64,000 bases of DNA from Rahnella sikkimica (GCF_002951615.1 NZ_CP019062.1:3844001-3908000); one strand, 5' to 3'. Positions 1 to 11,830 are shown, counted from the first letter of the stretch. A program made the numbers and translations. Notes: generated by a model not told the origin, from the sequence alone.

Positions 1-20
1 GCCAAAGGCGGAAACTGACA

Positions 21-52
21 GACAAAGAAAAGGCAGGGGATAAGCCCTGCCT
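21..52 (-). terminator. Intrinsic terminator of the rhlB-gppA transcript
   Basis: On the minus strand an 8-bp perfect stem (AGGCAGGG / CCCTGCCT, six-base loop) is followed by a T-rich tract (complement of positions 21-30). It lies just past the gppA stop codon, as expected for a Rho-independent terminator. Confidence 0.8.
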
Positions 53-80
53 CGGTCGGTAACGTATTTTATGCGAAAAA

Positions 81-1574
81 TCAGAGCTGTTCTTCGACGA
101 ACAGCGGCCAGTGGACATAACTTTGCCAGTGGCTTTCCTGTTCCAGCTCTTCTGCCCGCAGCGGATGCTGAGCAAGCCAGCCTTGCGGGACAATCACGTT
201 CAGTTCATCGTCATTTGCCCGTAAACGTACGGCGGGCAACGTGTCGTCACGGCGGCGGCTGGCAAAGATAATGGCGAGCCGGAGAATACGACAAAGACGT
301 TGTGCCTGACGCGGCGGCAAGGCGTTTTGCTCATTGAGCAACGGTAAATCGAGCATTCCATTCTGGTTTTGCAACAGCGTCGCCAGCAGTTTTTTCTGCG
401 CCGGCGTAAAGCCCGGCAAGTCTAAATGACGGATCAGATAGGCTGCGTGCTGTGGCGCTTTTTTGAAGTCAACGCTCAGCCCGATTTCGTGGATCAGACA
501 GGCGCTGTTAAGCAGCTCACGGGCGCGGGCATCGAGCTTCCATTCCTGCGCCACCTGCAACGAGAAGTTCTCTGCAAGCTGTGCCACACGCTGCGCCTGT
601 TCATTATCAAGCAGATAGCGGCGTTGCAGATTACGCAATGTGCGCTGGCGAATATCTTGTTCAATCGGCAGATGCAGCATGCCGTAAACCAGACCTTCAC
701 GCAGTGCGCCACCGGCCAGCGTCATGGTTTCGATATTCAGGGTTTTGAAAATGGCGATGAGAATCGACAGGCCGCTTGGGAAAACCAGCGCGCGTTCAAG
801 CGTCAGGCCTTCAATTTCCAGCTCTTCCAGTTTTCCGCACTGAATCGCGCGTTGTTTGAGCTGTTGAAGTTTCGGCAGCGTAATACGCTCATCCATACCC
901 TGAGCGACCATGATTTCCTGCAGTGCCTGAACGGTGCCGGAAGCACCGACACAAATCTGCCAGCCATTGGCGATCAGCTGAGGCGCAACCGGAAGGATCA
1001 TGTCGATCGCGGCCTGTTCGGCCTGATCGAAGTTTTCTTTTGCGAGATTTCGGTCAGTAAAATAGCGTTCCAGCCAGGTCACACAGCCCATTGAAAGGCT
1101 GAAAAGCGTGGTGGCTTGTGCACCGATACCGGTGACCAGCTCCGTGCTGCCGCCGCCAATATCAACCACCAGACGTTTATCCGGGCCGCCCGTGGTATGG
1201 GCAACGCCGTGATAAATCAGGCGGGCTTCTTCTTCACCAGCGATGACCTGAATCGGGCAACCCAGGATTTCCTGGGCTTTACCCAAAAATTCATCGGCAT
1301 TGCTGGCAAGCCGCAGCGTTGCGGTTGCAACGACACGGATTTGTTCGCGGGGAATGTCCTGCAATCTTTCGGAAAACAGCTTCAGGCATTGCCAGCCACG
1401 TTGCATGGCTTCCTGAGAAAGCAGGTTTTGCTTATCCAGACCGGCAGCCAGACGCACTTTGCGTTTAATTCTGGCGAGGGTCTGGATACTGCCTGCCACC
1501 TCACGAACAACCAGCATGTGAAAGCTGTTAGAGCCCAGATCAATTGCTGCATACAGTGAGGTGGAGCTTAGCAT
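81..1574 (-). CDS. gppA: Guanosine-5'-triphosphate,3'-diphosphate pyrophosphatase
   Basis: This 497-residue protein matches the E. coli GppA family along its whole length (494 residues there). The N terminus contains the Ppx/GppA actin-like ATPase-fold motif [13 protein letters not shown], a second phosphate-binding segment ([11 protein letters not shown]) lies near residue 140, and an HD-like C-terminal part follows. The family converts pppGpp to ppGpp and can hydrolyse polyphosphate ends, linking it to the stringent response in the cytoplasm. The gene starts seven bases after the rhlB stop on the same strand, so the two are probably co-transcribed, as in E. coli. The start is an ATG immediately before the conserved N terminus. 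Confidence 0.96.
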   Translation of the reverse strand: MLSSTSLYAAIDLGSNSFHMLVVREVAGSIQTLARIKRKVRLAAGLDKQNLLSQEAMQRGWQCLKLFSERLQDIPREQIRVVATATLRLASNADEFLGKAQEILGCPIQVIAGEEEARLIYHGVAHTTGGPDKRLVVDIGGGSTELVTGIGAQATTLFSLSMGCVTWLERYFTDRNLAKENFDQAEQAAIDMILPVAPQLIANGWQICVGASGTVQALQEIMVAQGMDERITLPKLQQLKQRAIQCGKLEELEIEGLTLERALVFPSGLSILIAIFKTLNIETMTLAGGALREGLVYGMLHLPIEQDIRQRTLRNLQRRYLLDNEQAQRVAQLAENFSLQVAQEWKLDARARELLNSACLIHEIGLSVDFKKAPQHAAYLIRHLDLPGFTPAQKKLLATLLQNQNGMLDLPLLNEQNALPPRQAQRLCRILRLAIIFASRRRDDTLPAVRLRANDDELNVIVPQGWLAQHPLRAEELEQESHWQSYVHWPLFVEEQL

Positions 1575-1580
1575 AGGTTA

Positions 1581-2873
1581 TCAGCCCGGACGTTTACGGT
1601 TGCTACGTGGTGCACTGCTGCGACGCGACGACGAATTACTGTTACGACGCGGACCGTTGCCGGTGCGTGCCCGAGCCAGACGTTTCGGCGCAGGCAAATC
1701 AGCTAACAGTGCTTCGCTGCTGTATTTGCTGACCGGAATGCTGTGGCCGGTGTAGTTTTCGATTGCCGTCAGGTTCAGCGCATATTCTTCACAGGCCAGA
1801 CTGATCGAGTGACCACTCAGGCCAGCACGGCCTGTACGGCCAATACGGTGAACGTAGTCTTCACAGTCGTCAGGCAGGTCATAGTTAAAGACGTGCGTCA
1901 CGGCCGGAATGTGCAAACCACGGGCAGCAACGTCAGTTGCAACCAGAATATCCAGTGTGCCTTTGGTGAAGTCTTCCAGAACGCGCAGACGCTTCTTCTG
2001 TGGGACATCGCCCGTCAGCAAACCTACGCGATGGCCGTCGGCAGCCAGATGGCCCCAGACGTCTTCGCAACGGTGCTTAGTATTTGCAAAAATGATGCAG
2101 CGGTCTGGCCATTCTTCTTCAATAAGCGTCTGTAACAGGCGCATTTTTTCTTCATTTGAAGGATAGAACAGTTCTTCCTGAATGCGGTGACCGGTCTTTT
2201 GCTCCGGTTCGATCTCAATCGACTCGGCATTATTCATGTTTTCGAACGCCAGTTCTTTCACACGATAGGAAAGGGTTGCTGAGAACAGCATGTTGAGGCG
2301 TTGAGTCGCAGGTGGCATCCGGCGGAAGATCCAGCGGATATCTTTGATGAAGCCCAGATCGAACATACGGTCTGCTTCATCCAGCACCACTACTTGGATC
2401 GCGCCCAGGTCGACGTGGTTCTGTTTGGTGTAATCGATTAAACGGCCGGTGGTTCCGATCAGGATGTCCACGCCGCTTTCCAGCACTTTAAGCTGTTTGT
2501 CGTAACCGTCGCCGCCGTAGGCCAGACCTAATTTCAGCCCGGTAGATTCAGATAATGCTTCGGCGTCGGAGTGGATTTGCACCGCGAGTTCACGCGTAGG
2601 TGCCATGATCAAGGCACGCGGCTGGTTGGTCTGACGACCTTCCGCAGCAGGGTGAGAAAGCAGATAATGGAAAGTAGACGCTAAAAATGCCAGCGTCTTG
2701 CCGGTACCGGTTTGCGCCTGACCTGCAACATCACGCCCAGCGAGCGTGATCGGCAATGCCAATGCCTGAATAGGCGTACAGTAATGGAACCCTTTCTTTT
2801 CAAGGGCTTCAACTGCCAGCGGGTGCAGGGCGAAGTCGGAAAACTTCTGTTCGGTCAAGTGTGTTTTGCTCAT
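1581..2873 (-). CDS. rhlB: ATP-dependent RNA helicase RhlB (degradosome DEAD-box helicase)
   Basis: The 430-residue protein shows the full DEAD-box set: Q motif around residues 33-37, Walker A AQTGTGKT (53-60), DEAD (165-168), SAT (198-200) and a C-terminal [10 protein letters not shown] motif VI. The C-terminal tail is rich in Arg, Ser and Asn (residues about 395-430), as in RhlB proteins. RhlB unwinds RNA for the RNase E degradosome. It is divergent from trxA, with a 117-base shared upstream region, and sits directly ahead of gppA. This position next to trxA and rho is the conserved enterobacterial one and separates it from other DEAD-box paralogues such as RhlE or SrmB. Confidence 0.96.
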   Translation of the reverse strand: MSKTHLTEQKFSDFALHPLAVEALEKKGFHYCTPIQALALPITLAGRDVAGQAQTGTGKTLAFLASTFHYLLSHPAAEGRQTNQPRALIMAPTRELAVQIHSDAEALSESTGLKLGLAYGGDGYDKQLKVLESGVDILIGTTGRLIDYTKQNHVDLGAIQVVVLDEADRMFDLGFIKDIRWIFRRMPPATQRLNMLFSATLSYRVKELAFENMNNAESIEIEPEQKTGHRIQEELFYPSNEEKMRLLQTLIEEEWPDRCIIFANTKHRCEDVWGHLAADGHRVGLLTGDVPQKKRLRVLEDFTKGTLDILVATDVAARGLHIPAVTHVFNYDLPDDCEDYVHRIGRTGRAGLSGHSISLACEEYALNLTAIENYTGHSIPVSKYSSEALLADLPAPKRLARARTGNGPRRNSNSSSRRSSAPRSNRKRPG

Positions 2874-2990
2874 AGTGTGGTAGAATATCAGCTAACTATT
2901 GCTTTACGAAAGCGTATCCGGTGAAATAAAGTCAACCTACTGTTGGTTAATGCTACATCAACAAGGTAAAGATAATCCTTTGGAGTAAAC

Positions 2991-3317
2991 ATGAGCGATA
3001 AAATTATTCACCTGACCGATGACAGTTTCGACAACGACGTATTGAAAGCCGAAGGGCTGGTGCTGGTCGATTTCTGGGCAGAGTGGTGTGGTCCTTGTAA
3101 AATGATCGCTCCGATTCTGGATGAAATTGCCACTGAGTTCGAAGGCAAGCTGACCATCGCGAAGCTGAACATCGACGAAAACCCAGGTACTGCACCTAAA
3201 TACGGCATCCGTGGTATTCCTACCCTGCTGTTATTTAAAGGCGGCGAAGTCGCAGCAACTAAAGTTGGCGCACTGTCGAAAGGTCAGCTGAAAGAGTTCT
3301 TAACAGCTAATCTGTAG
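2991..3317 (+). CDS. trxA: Thioredoxin 1
   Basis: The 108-residue protein has the active site W-C-G-P-C with the redox cysteines at 33 and 36, and the GIPTLLLF segment containing the cis-proline. It is the cytosolic dithiol-disulfide oxidoreductase that donates electrons to ribonucleotide reductase, methionine sulfoxide reductase and PAPS reductase. The start ATG is preceded by TTTGGAGT, a good ribosome-binding site. It is monocistronic between divergent rhlB and the rho leader, the usual enterobacterial arrangement. Confidence 0.98.
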   Translation: MSDKIIHLTDDSFDNDVLKAEGLVLVDFWAEWCGPCKMIAPILDEIATEFEGKLTIAKLNIDENPGTAPKYGIRGIPTLLLFKGGEVAATKVGALSKGQLKEFLTANL

Positions 3318-3733
3318 TCGGTCGGGATGACCCAAGCCAGGTGTTTAGCGGGCTGCCGTGTTTTTCACATTGTCCGCTAGACGCCTGTCAAGAAGCATGC
3401 TAAGTTTACGTTTACTGCAAATAGAGCTTACCTGTAGTTTGATTCTTACGTTTTACTCTGTTGTGTCAAAAACATCTGCCTATAAGTTTCTTTGAATAAT
3501 AATTAAATTGAACTGGCACTGTGCTTGACCATCTAACGGTTTTAACAAAATCGGCTTTAAGACACCTTCAATATCAGTTTGCCCCTCAAGAATATCGCCC
3601 GTGAGCGTCTGCCTGCGGCTGGATTTCAAAGCTGTGATTTGAAGTGTCATACAACAAACAGGCATGGATGACCCTGCCATACCCATTCACGACAGATGTT
3701 CGAGACATACCCCGAGTTTAAGAACCCACCATT
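3318..3733 (+). promoter_or_regulatory. rho leader region (untranslated, about 415 bases)
   Basis: This gap between trxA and rho holds no convincing gene. In E. coli the equivalent region carries the rho promoter and a long leader where Rho terminates its own transcription. Here the first part contains a long inverted repeat, annotated separately, and the remainder is AT-rich (3400-3560). The last 60 bases before the rho ATG appear closely conserved with E. coli. A 32-codon ORF starts at ATG 3397 but has a weak ribosome-binding site and does not resemble the E. coli rhoL peptide as I recall it. Confidence 0.55.
3338..3387. terminator. Long imperfect inverted repeat downstream of trxA
   Basis: CAGGTGTTTAGCGG (3338-3351) can pair over 14 positions, with two G-T pairs, with CCGCTAGACGCCTG (3374-3387) around a 22-base loop. 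It lacks an adjacent T run. It could stabilise the trxA 3' end or act as a leaky terminator or attenuator ahead of rho. Confidence 0.45.
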
Positions 3734-4993
3734 ATGAATCTTACCGAATTAAAGAATACGCCGGTCTCTGATCTGATTGCACTCGGCGAAAATATGGGGC
3801 TGGAAAACCAGGCCCGCATGCGCAAGCAAGACATAATCTTTTCAATATTGAAGCAGCATGCGAAAAGCGGAGAAGACATCTTCGGTGATGGCGTACTGGA
3901 GATATTGCAGGATGGATTTGGTTTCCTCCGCTCCGGAGACAGTTCCTACCTCGCAGGCCCCGACGACATCTACGTATCTCCAAGCCAAATTCGCCGCTTC
4001 AACCTTCGCACTGGCGACACTATTTCCGGTAAAATCCGCCCACCGAAAGAAGGTGAACGCTATTTTGCCCTGTTGAAAGTTAACGAAGTTAACTACGACA
4101 AACCTGAAAACGCCCGCAACAAAATCCTGTTCGAAAACTTAACCCCTCTGCATGCAAATTCACGTCTGCGTATGGAACGTGGTAATGGTTCAACAGAAGA
4201 TTTAACCGCGCGTGTACTGGATCTGGCCTCTCCGATTGGCCGTGGTCAACGTGGTCTGATTGTTGCTCCGCCGAAAGCGGGTAAAACCATGCTGCTGCAA
4301 AACATCGCCACCAGCATTGCGTACAACCATCCTGACTGTGTGCTGATGGTTCTGCTGATTGACGAGCGTCCGGAAGAAGTGACTGAGATGCAGCGTCTGG
4401 TTAAAGGTGAAGTTATTGCTTCTACCTTTGATGAGCCGGCATCCCGCCACGTTCAGGTGGCTGAAATGGTCATCGAAAAAGCCAAACGCCTGGTTGAGCA
4501 CAAGAAAGACGTTATCATCCTGCTGGACTCCATTACCCGTCTGGCGCGTGCATACAACACCGTGGTTCCGTCATCAGGCAAAGTTCTGACCGGTGGTGTG
4601 GATGCCAACGCCTTACACCGTCCAAAACGTTTCTTCGGTGCAGCACGTAACGTGGAAGAGGGCGGCAGCCTGACCATCATCGCTACCGCGCTGGTCGATA
4701 CCGGTTCTAAAATGGATGAAGTTATCTATGAAGAATTTAAAGGTACCGGCAACATGGAATTGCATCTGGCACGTAAAATCGCTGAGAAACGTGTCTTCCC
4801 TGCCATCGACTACAACCGCTCTGGTACCCGTAAAGAAGAGCTGCTGACCACGTCGGAAGAACTGCAGAAGATGTGGATCCTGCGTAAAATCATTCATCCG
4901 ATGGGTGAAATTGATGCGATGGAATTCCTCATCAACAAACTTGCCATGACAAAAACCAATGACGACTTCTTCGATATGATGAAACGTTCGTAA
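3734..4993 (+). CDS. rho: Transcription termination factor Rho
   Basis: This 419-residue protein is nearly identical to enterobacterial Rho. The N-terminal domain (1-130) includes the RNA-binding OB fold with the GFGFLRS segment. The RecA-like domain has Walker A APPKAGKT (178-185) and Walker B VLLIDE at about 206-211, and the C-terminal part carries the conserved R-loop and secondary RNA-binding segments. Rho is the hexameric RNA-dependent ATPase that terminates untranslated transcripts. It is followed by a strong intrinsic terminator, and the ECA operon begins about 290 bases downstream. Confidence 0.98.
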   Translation: MNLTELKNTPVSDLIALGENMGLENQARMRKQDIIFSILKQHAKSGEDIFGDGVLEILQDGFGFLRSGDSSYLAGPDDIYVSPSQIRRFNLRTGDTISGKIRPPKEGERYFALLKVNEVNYDKPENARNKILFENLTPLHANSRLRMERGNGSTEDLTARVLDLASPIGRGQRGLIVAPPKAGKTMLLQNIATSIAYNHPDCVLMVLLIDERPEEVTEMQRLVKGEVIASTFDEPASRHVQVAEMVIEKAKRLVEHKKDVIILLDSITRLARAYNTVVPSSGKVLTGGVDANALHRPKRFFGAARNVEEGGSLTIIATALVDTGSKMDEVIYEEFKGTGNMELHLARKIAEKRVFPAIDYNRSGTRKEELLTTSEELQKMWILRKIIHPMGEIDAMEFLINKLAMTKTNDDFFDMMKRS

Positions 4994-5013
4994 TTTGGTG
5001 TAAAACGCAAACT

Positions 5014-5042
5014 AACGCCACGCTAAGCCGTGGCGTTTTTTG
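5014..5042 (+). terminator. Intrinsic terminator of rho
   Basis: A perfect nine-base stem, AACGCCACG / CGTGGCGTT, with a six-base loop is followed directly by a T run. Confidence 0.9.
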
Positions 5043-5281
5043 CTTTTGGTAGCTACCATAATGCTACTTTGGTGAAATTGTCAGACTATTCGGATAATAG
5101 CTGATGGTTTTTCCAGTGCCCTTTCTTTATTTTATCGGTTTACTGCCCAAGAAATGGCAACAGATAAGGTCTTGCCTTAGACAAAACCATAACTGTCACT
5201 AATGGACATGTCATAAGGATATGAAAATTATGTGTTCTATCTCAATCCTACGCGCCTTGTTTTTGCAGAGATCTTAAAACT

Positions 5282-6367
5282 GTGAATTTACTCAATATGA
5301 GTACTGAACTTGTTGTTGTTTTTATGTTTTCATTCCTGTTTTTATTCGTTGCAAGGAAGATGGCGAATATCATCGGTTTGGTCGATAAACCTAACTTCCG
5401 CAAGCGCCACCAGGGAACGATCCCGCTGGTCGGTGGCATCTCTGTTTATGCAGGGATTTGTTTCACTTTTCTAATCACTGATTATCGAATTCCCCATATA
5501 GCGCTTTACCTAAGTTGCGCCGGTTTACTGGTTTTTGTTGGTGCATTGGATGATCGGTACGACATCAGTATCAAAATTCGCGCCCTAGTTCAGGCCAGCG
5601 TCGCCGTTGCTATGATGAGCTTTGCCAATCTTACATTGCGAAATCTCGGGCATATTATAGGTCCTTGGGAAATGCTACTTGGGCCATTCAGCTATCTCTT
5701 TACACTTTTTGCCGTCTGGGCTGCGATTAACGCCTTTAATATGGTCGACGGCATTGACGGGTTGCTCGGCGGGCTTTCTTGCGTTAGCTTTGGTGCGGTG
5801 GGCATAGTAATGTACGGTAGTGGTCATATGGAGTTAGCACTATGGTGCTTTGCTATGATTGCTGCAACGTTGCCTTATATCTTGCTTAACCTAGGTATTT
5901 TGGGGGCGCGTTATAAAGTCTTTATGGGCGACGCTGGCAGCACCCTGATTGGGTTCACGGTAATTTGGATCCTTTTACAAAGTACGCAGGGCGAATCACA
6001 CCCGATGAACCCGGTGACTGCACTTTGGTTTATTGCCATCCCCCTGATGGACATGATTGCTATCATGTATCGTCGCTTACGAAAAGGCATGAGCCCATTC
6101 TCCGCTGACCGTCAGCACCTTCACCATTTGATCATGCGTGCCGGTTTTACTTCCCGGCAGGCTTTTGTGTTGATCACTTTGTCAGCTGCGGTACTGGCTG
6201 CGGTTGGTGTTATAGGGGAACATCTGCCCTTTGTGCCTGAATGGGTCATGCTGGCTTTGTTCTTCGTTGCTTTCTTGTTGTATGGCGTTTGTATTAAGCA
6301 CGCCTGGCGTGTGGCCCGGTTTATCAAACGTGTTAAAAGACGTTTTCGCCGTTCATCTCCTCAATAA
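5282..6367 (+). CDS. wecA: UDP-GlcNAc:undecaprenyl-phosphate GlcNAc-1-phosphate transferase
   Basis: WecA makes lipid I of ECA (GlcNAc-PP-undecaprenol), the first membrane step of ECA assembly, and it also initiates many O antigens. The 361-residue protein has about eleven hydrophobic segments. It shows the catalytic Asp pair in GALDDRYD (D90/D91), the NAFNMVDGIDG motif near 155, and the KVFMGDAGS loop near 215 that defines the polyprenyl-phosphate HexNAc-1-P transferase family. The start is a GTG before NLLNMSTEL, which aligns with the E. coli N terminus. It is the first gene of the ECA operon. Codon use and GC are lower than in the distal genes of the operon. Confidence 0.96.
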   Translation: MNLLNMSTELVVVFMFSFLFLFVARKMANIIGLVDKPNFRKRHQGTIPLVGGISVYAGICFTFLITDYRIPHIALYLSCAGLLVFVGALDDRYDISIKIRALVQASVAVAMMSFANLTLRNLGHIIGPWEMLLGPFSYLFTLFAVWAAINAFNMVDGIDGLLGGLSCVSFGAVGIVMYGSGHMELALWCFAMIAATLPYILLNLGILGARYKVFMGDAGSTLIGFTVIWILLQSTQGESHPMNPVTALWFIAIPLMDMIAIMYRRLRKGMSPFSADRQHLHHLIMRAGFTSRQAFVLITLSAAVLAAVGVIGEHLPFVPEWVMLALFFVAFLLYGVCIKHAWRVARFIKRVKRRFRRSSPQ

Positions 6368-6396
6368 TTCCTCTTTTACGCAAGGGCATACTGGCT

Positions 6397-7464
6397 GTGG
6401 ATAAACCCGAAATGATAAGAAACCAGAATGATCGTGACATTGAAAACGAGCTCGATATTCGTGGTTTGTGCTGCACCTTATGGAAAGGTAAATTTTGGAT
6501 TGCAGGTCTGGCCATATTGTTCGCGTTAGTGGCTTTGGGTTCCTCTTATCTGCTGAAGCAGGAGTGGAGTTCGACGGCCATTACCGATCGTCCAACAGTA
6601 AACAACTTATCGTCCTATTTCTCACAAGCGCAGTTCCTGCGTAATCTGGATATGCGTACTGCGCTGCCATCGGATACCGGCCGTCCGCCGATTTCTGATG
6701 AATCCTATAATGAATTTGTGATGCAACTGGCTGCCTACGACACCCGTCGTGATTTCTGGCTGCAAAGTCCCTATTACAAACAGCGTCTTGAAAATGATGC
6801 GCGTGCGGATGCCGTTTTGCTTGATGATTTGATTAACGATATTCAGTTCACGCCGCGCGATGCGATGAAAGTTCCGAATGACATCGTGAAACTGACGGCT
6901 GAAGATGCCGCTGATGCCAACAAACTGTTGCGTCAGTATGTTAATTTCGCCAGCCAGCGTGCGGCGCAGCATCTTTACGATGAGTTGCAGGGCGCGTGGG
7001 CTGCCCGGACTCAGTCGATGAAAGCGCAGGTCAAACGCCAGGAAGAAGTGGCGCAGAGCATTTTCAAACGCACGGTGAACAACACCGGGCAGGCGCTTAA
7101 AATCGCCCAGCAGCAAAATATCACTAAAAGCGCCACGGATACGCCAGCCGAAGAGCTGCCGGATTCCGATATGTTCCTGCTGGGTGTGCCTATGTTGAAA
7201 GCGCGTCTGGAATTATTACAGGCTTCCGGGCCGGGCTATGATCTGGATTACGATCAGAACCGAGCCATGCTGTCGACGCTGAATGTGGGCCCGACACTTA
7301 CCGCGAAATTCCAGACTTACCGTTACCTCAGAACACCTGAAGAACCAGTAAAACGTGACAGTCCCCGCCGTGTATTTCTGATGATTATGTGGGGAATCGT
7401 TGGTGGCTTAATTGGTGCTGGTGTTGCTCTGTCACGTCGTAAAAAATGGAGAGAAGCATTGTGA
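6397..7464 (+). CDS. wzzE: ECA polysaccharide chain-length modulator WzzE
   Basis: WzzE is a polysaccharide co-polymerase that sets the modal length of ECA chains together with WzyE. The 355-residue protein has two membrane helices: one near residues 31-53, after the conserved ENELDIRGL segment, and one near the C terminus ([17 protein letters not shown]). The long periplasmic domain in between is predicted to be helical. The motif [13 protein letters not shown] just before the last helix is typical of the family. The GTG at 6397 is taken as the start, but ATG 6412 in the same frame is equally possible, since neither has a strong ribosome-binding site. The stop overlaps the wecB GTG (GTGA). 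Confidence 0.93.
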   Translation: MDKPEMIRNQNDRDIENELDIRGLCCTLWKGKFWIAGLAILFALVALGSSYLLKQEWSSTAITDRPTVNNLSSYFSQAQFLRNLDMRTALPSDTGRPPISDESYNEFVMQLAAYDTRRDFWLQSPYYKQRLENDARADAVLLDDLINDIQFTPRDAMKVPNDIVKLTAEDAADANKLLRQYVNFASQRAAQHLYDELQGAWAARTQSMKAQVKRQEEVAQSIFKRTVNNTGQALKIAQQQNITKSATDTPAEELPDSDMFLLGVPMLKARLELLQASGPGYDLDYDQNRAMLSTLNVGPTLTAKFQTYRYLRTPEEPVKRDSPRRVFLMIMWGIVGGLIGAGVALSRRKKWREAL

Positions 7465-8591
7465 AAGTATTAACGATTTTCGGCACCCGTCCTGAAGCCA
7501 TTAAAATGGCACCTCTGGTCCATGCTTTGTCGCAGGATACGCTATTTGAATCAAAAGTCTGTGTCACAGCTCAACACCGTGAAATGCTTGATCAGGTATT
7601 GCGACTCTTTGAAATTACACCTGATTATGATCTCGACATTATGAAACCAGGGCAAGTGCTGACTGAAATCACCAGCCGTATCCTGACAGGGCTGAAACCT
7701 GTTCTGGAAACTTTTAAGCCTGACGTCGTTCTGGTTCATGGTGATACGGCGACGACATTGTCTGCCAGTCTGGCGGCGTTTTATCACCAGATCCCGGTCG
7801 GTCATGTTGAGGCTGGTCTGCGTACTGGCGACCTGACCTCTCCGTGGCCTGAAGAGGGTAACCGCGTACTCACTAGCCACCTTGCTCAATGGCACTTTGC
7901 GCCAACCGAAACTGCCCGTGCAAATTTACTGAGGGAAAACATACCTTCAAGGGGCATTTTCATCACGGGAAATACTGTCATCGACGCATTGCTGTGGGTT
8001 CGGGAGCGTCTTAACAATGATGCTGAGATGGCGCAGCAGCTGGCTGATAAATATCCATTCCTGCAAGATGATAAAAAGCTGATTTTAGTGACAGGCCATC
8101 GGCGGGAAAGCTTTGGTGGCGGCTTTGAACGTATCTGCTCGGCGCTGGCTGAGATTGCCCTTCAGCATCCTGACGTGCAAATCGTCTACCCGGTACATCT
8201 CAACCCGAACGTTAGCGAACCGGTGAACCGTATTTTGTACGGTATCGATAATATAGTTCTGATTGACCCACAGGACTACCTGCCGTTTGTGTATCTGATG
8301 GACAAAGCTTATCTGATTTTGACTGATTCCGGCGGTGTGCAGGAAGAAGCGCCTTCATTGGGCAAACCGGTCCTCGTGATGCGCGAAACGACAGAGCGCC
8401 CGGAAGCCGTCGATGCGGGAACCGTCCGGTTAGTCGGGACAAATGCTGCAAAAATCGTAGAAGAAGTGAACCGCCTGCTGACTGATAAAAGCGAGTATGA
8501 AAGCATGAGCCGCGCACATAATCCTTATGGTGACGGACACGCCTGCCAGCATATTCTAGAAGCATTAAAAAAACATTGGGTATCAGATTGA
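7461..8591 (+). CDS. wecB: UDP-N-acetylglucosamine 2-epimerase (non-hydrolysing)
   Basis: WecB interconverts UDP-GlcNAc and UDP-ManNAc in the cytoplasm, the first step toward the ManNAcA sugar of ECA. With the GTG start at 7461 the protein has 376 residues, the family length, and begins [16 protein letters not shown]. This start has the ribosome-binding site GGAGAG seven bases upstream and overlaps the wzzE stop. The in-frame ATG at 7446 lies inside that binding site and is unlikely. Conserved motifs include [28 protein letters not shown] and [22 protein letters not shown], all characteristic of this epimerase family. Confidence 0.96.
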   Translation: MKVLTIFGTRPEAIKMAPLVHALSQDTLFESKVCVTAQHREMLDQVLRLFEITPDYDLDIMKPGQVLTEITSRILTGLKPVLETFKPDVVLVHGDTATTLSASLAAFYHQIPVGHVEAGLRTGDLTSPWPEEGNRVLTSHLAQWHFAPTETARANLLRENIPSRGIFITGNTVIDALLWVRERLNNDAEMAQQLADKYPFLQDDKKLILVTGHRRESFGGGFERICSALAEIALQHPDVQIVYPVHLNPNVSEPVNRILYGIDNIVLIDPQDYLPFVYLMDKAYLILTDSGGVQEEAPSLGKPVLVMRETTERPEAVDAGTVRLVGTNAAKIVEEVNRLLTDKSEYESMSRAHNPYGDGHACQHILEALKKHWVSD

Positions 8592-9850
8592 ATTTTAACA
8601 CTATCTCTGTAATCGGCTTGGGTTACATCGGGTTGCCTGCTGCGGCTGCTTTTGCATCATGCCAGAAAAAGGTGGTGGGTGTGGATGTTAACCAGCACGC
8701 GGTGGGAACAATTAACCGCGGGGCTATCCATATTGTTGAACCCGATCTTGACCTGCTGGTGAAGCAGGCGGTTGAGGAAGGATTTTTGCGGGCAGTCACC
8801 CTGCCTGAACCTGCAGATGCATTTCTGATCGCTGTGCCGACGCCTTTTAAAGGGGATCATTTGCCGGACATGCAATTCGTGGAGTCTGCGGCACGCTCTA
8901 TTGCGCCGGTTCTCAAAAAAGGCGATCTGATCATTCTGGAATCCACCTCTCCGGTCGGTGCGACAGAACAAATGGCAGCATGGCTGGCCGAAGCGCGCCC
9001 GGACCTGAGCTTCCCTCAGCAGGCGGGTGAACAGGCGGATATCAATATTGCCTACTGCCCTGAGCGCGTTCTGCCGGGCCAGGTGATGGTTGAGCTGATC
9101 AAGAATGACCGCGTGATTGGCGGTATGACGTCCGTTTGCTCGCAGCGTGCCAGTGATTTGTACAACATTTTCCTGAAAGGAGAATGTGTGGTCACGAATT
9201 CGCGCACGGCAGAAATGTGCAAGCTAACTGAAAACAGCTTCCGCGACGTCAATATCGCTTTCGCTAATGAACTGTCGCTGATTTGCGATGCGCAGGGTAT
9301 TAATGTCTGGGAGCTGATCAGCCTGGCAAACCGTCATCCGCGTGTGAATATTTTACAACCCGGACCGGGCGTTGGCGGTCACTGTATCGCCGTCGACCCG
9401 TGGTTTATTGTGGCGCAAAACCCTGAGCTGGCGCGGATCATCCGCACGGCGCGCGAAGTGAACGACAGCAAACCGCACTGGGTGGTTGATCGCGTTAAAG
9501 CAGCACTGGCAGATTGCCTCACCACAACCGGCAAGCGTGCTTCCGAAATCAAAATTGCCTGCTTTGGCCTGGCGTTTAAACCGAATATCGACGACCTGCG
9601 CGAAAGCCCGGCCGTTGAAGTCACCCATTTGATCGCTGACTGGCATGCTGGCGAAACCTGGGCCGTTGAACCGAATGTGCATCAGCTTCCTGCGTCGCTG
9701 GCAGAGAAAGTGACTTTGTATTCTCTGGATGATGCGCTGAAAGAAGCCGATCTTCTGGTGATGCTGGTCGATCACACGTCGTTCAAGGCGATCCCCGCCA
9801 GCACGATCCGCCAGTCGTGGATCGTGGACACCAAAGGTGTCTGGCGATGA
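8588..9850 (+). CDS. wecC: UDP-N-acetyl-D-mannosamine dehydrogenase
   Basis: WecC oxidises UDP-ManNAc twice with NAD+ to UDP-ManNAcA, the acidic sugar of the ECA repeat. The N terminus has the Rossmann motif IGLGYIG. The segment [15 protein letters not shown] contains the catalytic cysteine of the UDP-glucose/GDP-mannose dehydrogenase family. The likely start is the TTG at 8588, which overlaps the wecB stop (TTGA) and gives 420 residues, the E. coli length. A second in-frame TTG lies at 8576. The end overlaps the rffG ATG by four bases, so translation is probably coupled. Confidence 0.95.
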   Translation: MNFNTISVIGLGYIGLPAAAAFASCQKKVVGVDVNQHAVGTINRGAIHIVEPDLDLLVKQAVEEGFLRAVTLPEPADAFLIAVPTPFKGDHLPDMQFVESAARSIAPVLKKGDLIILESTSPVGATEQMAAWLAEARPDLSFPQQAGEQADINIAYCPERVLPGQVMVELIKNDRVIGGMTSVCSQRASDLYNIFLKGECVVTNSRTAEMCKLTENSFRDVNIAFANELSLICDAQGINVWELISLANRHPRVNILQPGPGVGGHCIAVDPWFIVAQNPELARIIRTAREVNDSKPHWVVDRVKAALADCLTTTGKRASEIKIACFGLAFKPNIDDLRESPAVEVTHLIADWHAGETWAVEPNVHQLPASLAEKVTLYSLDDALKEADLLVMLVDHTSFKAIPASTIRQSWIVDTKGVWR

Positions 9851-10914
9851 ATAAAATACTGATCACTGGTGGCGCAGGCTTTATCGGTTCTGCCGTTGTC
9901 AGACATATTATTCATAACACACAAGATTTCGCGATTGTTGTCGATAAGCTGACTTATGCGGGCAACCTTGATTCACTTGCTGAGATTTCGGCTGATCCAC
10001 GTTACGCATTCGAGCAAGTTGATATTAATGATCGTGCTGCATTGGATTCTGTGTTTTTGCATTATCAGCCAGACGCGGTGATGCATTTGGCTGCCGAAAG
10101 TCATGTCGATCGTTCTATCGACAGCCCCGCAGCTTTTATCGAAACCAACGTGGTGGGTACATATCAACTGCTGGAAGCCGCCCGCCAGTACTGGCTGACG
10201 CTGTCAGAACCTGCACGCAAGGTGTTTCGTTTTCATCATATTTCTACGGACGAAGTGTTTGGTGATCTTCAGGCGACTGATGCTCAGTTTACTGAATCCA
10301 CACTTTATGCGCCGAGCAGCCCCTATTCAGCTTCAAAAGCTGCCAGTGATCACCTTGTGAGAGCATGGTTGCGTACCTATGGATTGCCGACGTTAGTCAC
10401 TAATTGTTCTAATAATTATGGACCTTACCATTTTCCAGAAAAACTGATCCCACTCGTTATCCTCAATGCATTAGCAGGAAAGCCTTTACCGGTTTATGGC
10501 GATGGCGGTCAGATTCGTGACTGGCTCTATGTGGAAGATCATGCGCGCGCTTTATATCAGGTTTTGGCGAAAGGTGGCGTAGGGGAAACGTATAATATTG
10601 GTGGGCACAATGAACGTAAAAATATTGAGGTGGTAGAAGGCATCTGTGCATTGCTAGAGGAGCTTGTTCCGCAGAAACCGAGCAATGTAGAGCATTACCG
10701 GGATTTAATTACCTTCGTTAAAGATCGCCCAGGACATGACCTTCGATACGCAATCAATGCTGACAAAATTGAGCATGAACTTGGCTGGAAACCGGAAGAG
10801 ACTTTTGAAACCGGTTTACGTAAAACTGTGATGTGGTATCTGAATAACCAAACCTGGTGGCAACGTGTTCAAAATGGTGGCTATCGTGGTGAGCGTCTGG
10901 GCCTTAAAGGCTAA
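9847..10914 (+). CDS. rffG: dTDP-glucose 4,6-dehydratase (ECA pathway)
   Basis: RffG converts dTDP-glucose to dTDP-4-keto-6-deoxyglucose, on the way to dTDP-Fuc4NAc. Features are the NAD-binding TGGAGFIGS at the N terminus, [21 protein letters not shown] (catalytic region) and the [10 protein letters not shown] motif with the short-chain dehydrogenase Tyr and Lys. The start at 9847 overlaps the wecC stop and gives 355 residues, as in E. coli. The DNA is clearly more AT-rich than wecC upstream and wecD downstream. RmlB is a close paralogue, but the position inside the wec operon supports rffG. Confidence 0.95.
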   Translation: MNKILITGGAGFIGSAVVRHIIHNTQDFAIVVDKLTYAGNLDSLAEISADPRYAFEQVDINDRAALDSVFLHYQPDAVMHLAAESHVDRSIDSPAAFIETNVVGTYQLLEAARQYWLTLSEPARKVFRFHHISTDEVFGDLQATDAQFTESTLYAPSSPYSASKAASDHLVRAWLRTYGLPTLVTNCSNNYGPYHFPEKLIPLVILNALAGKPLPVYGDGGQIRDWLYVEDHARALYQVLAKGGVGETYNIGGHNERKNIEVVEGICALLEELVPQKPSNVEHYRDLITFVKDRPGHDLRYAINADKIEHELGWKPEETFETGLRKTVMWYLNNQTWWQRVQNGGYRGERLGLKG

Positions 10915-10948
10915 TGCGCATTTTTCAAGATTCAACAGAGGATAAGCA

Positions 10949-11830
10949 ATGAAAGGTATCATTCTTGCCGGAGGCTCTGGTACCCGGTTGCACCCCATCA
11001 CGCGCGGTATGTCAAAACAGTTGTTGCCTATTTACGATAAGCCCATGATTTATTACCCGCTTTCAGTGCTTATGCTTGCGGGTATTCGCGATATTATGAT
11101 CATTACGACGCCGGAGGATAAGCCATTCTTCCAACGACTGCTGGGCAACGGTGACGAATTTGGAATTCAGTTGACCTATGCAGTGCAACCCAGCCCTGAC
11201 GGTTTAGCGCAAGCCTTTCTGATTGGTGAAGACTTTATTGATGGGCAACTTACCTGCCTTGTGCTTGGTGATAACATTTTCTTTGGTCAGGGTTTTAGCC
11301 CGAAATTACGGTCAGTGGCCGCCCGTGAAACGGGTGCTACGGTGTTTGGCTATCAGGTTATGGATCCAGAACGTTTTGGCGTTGTGGAATTTGACGACGA
11401 TTTCCGGGCTTTATCTATTGAAGAAAAGCCGGAGTATCCTAAATCAAAGTGGGCGGTCACAGGGCTGTATTTTTATGATCATCAGGTCGTTGATTTCGCC
11501 AAAAAGGTTAAACCCTCTTCGCGTGGCGAACTCGAAATTACCTCCATCAACCAGATGTACCTTGAACGTGGTGAATTGTCGGTTGAGTTGTTGGGTCGTG
11601 GCTTTGCCTGGCTTGATACCGGAACGCATGACAGTCTGATTGAGGCAAGTACCTTTGTGCAAACTGTCGAAAAGCGTCAAGGTTTTAAAATTGCTTGTCT
11701 GGAAGAGATCGGCTGGCGTAACGGTTGGCTTGATGATGATGCCGTAAGGCAAGCAGCCCAAACGCTGGCAAAAACGGGTTATGGAAAATACTTACTGGAC
11801 TTGTTACATGCCCGTCCACGGCAATATTGA
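10949..11830 (+). CDS. rffH: Glucose-1-phosphate thymidylyltransferase (ECA pathway)
   Basis: RffH joins dTTP and glucose-1-phosphate to dTDP-glucose, which feeds RffG. The 293-residue length equals E. coli RffH, and the nucleotidyltransferase signature GGSGTRLHP lies at residues 8-16, followed by KPMIYYPLS and LGDNIFFG. The start ATG is preceded by AGAGGA. The reading frame runs 23 bases past the wecD start. The order of reactions in the pathway is RffH then RffG, the reverse of their gene order. Confidence 0.95.
   Translation: MKGIILAGGSGTRLHPITRGMSKQLLPIYDKPMIYYPLSVLMLAGIRDIMIITTPEDKPFFQRLLGNGDEFGIQLTYAVQPSPDGLAQAFLIGEDFIDGQLTCLVLGDNIFFGQGFSPKLRSVAARETGATVFGYQVMDPERFGVVEFDDDFRALSIEEKPEYPKSKWAVTGLYFYDHQVVDFAKKVKPSSRGELEITSINQMYLERGELSVELLGRGFAWLDTGTHDSLIEASTFVQTVEKRQGFKIACLEEIGWRNGWLDDDAVRQAAQTLAKTGYGKYLLDLLHARPRQY

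Noticed and set aside
3397..3495. A 32-codon ORF in the rho leader as a possible rhoL
   Set aside because: Its peptide does not resemble E. coli RhoL as I recall it, and there is no good ribosome-binding site. The region was kept as a leader only.
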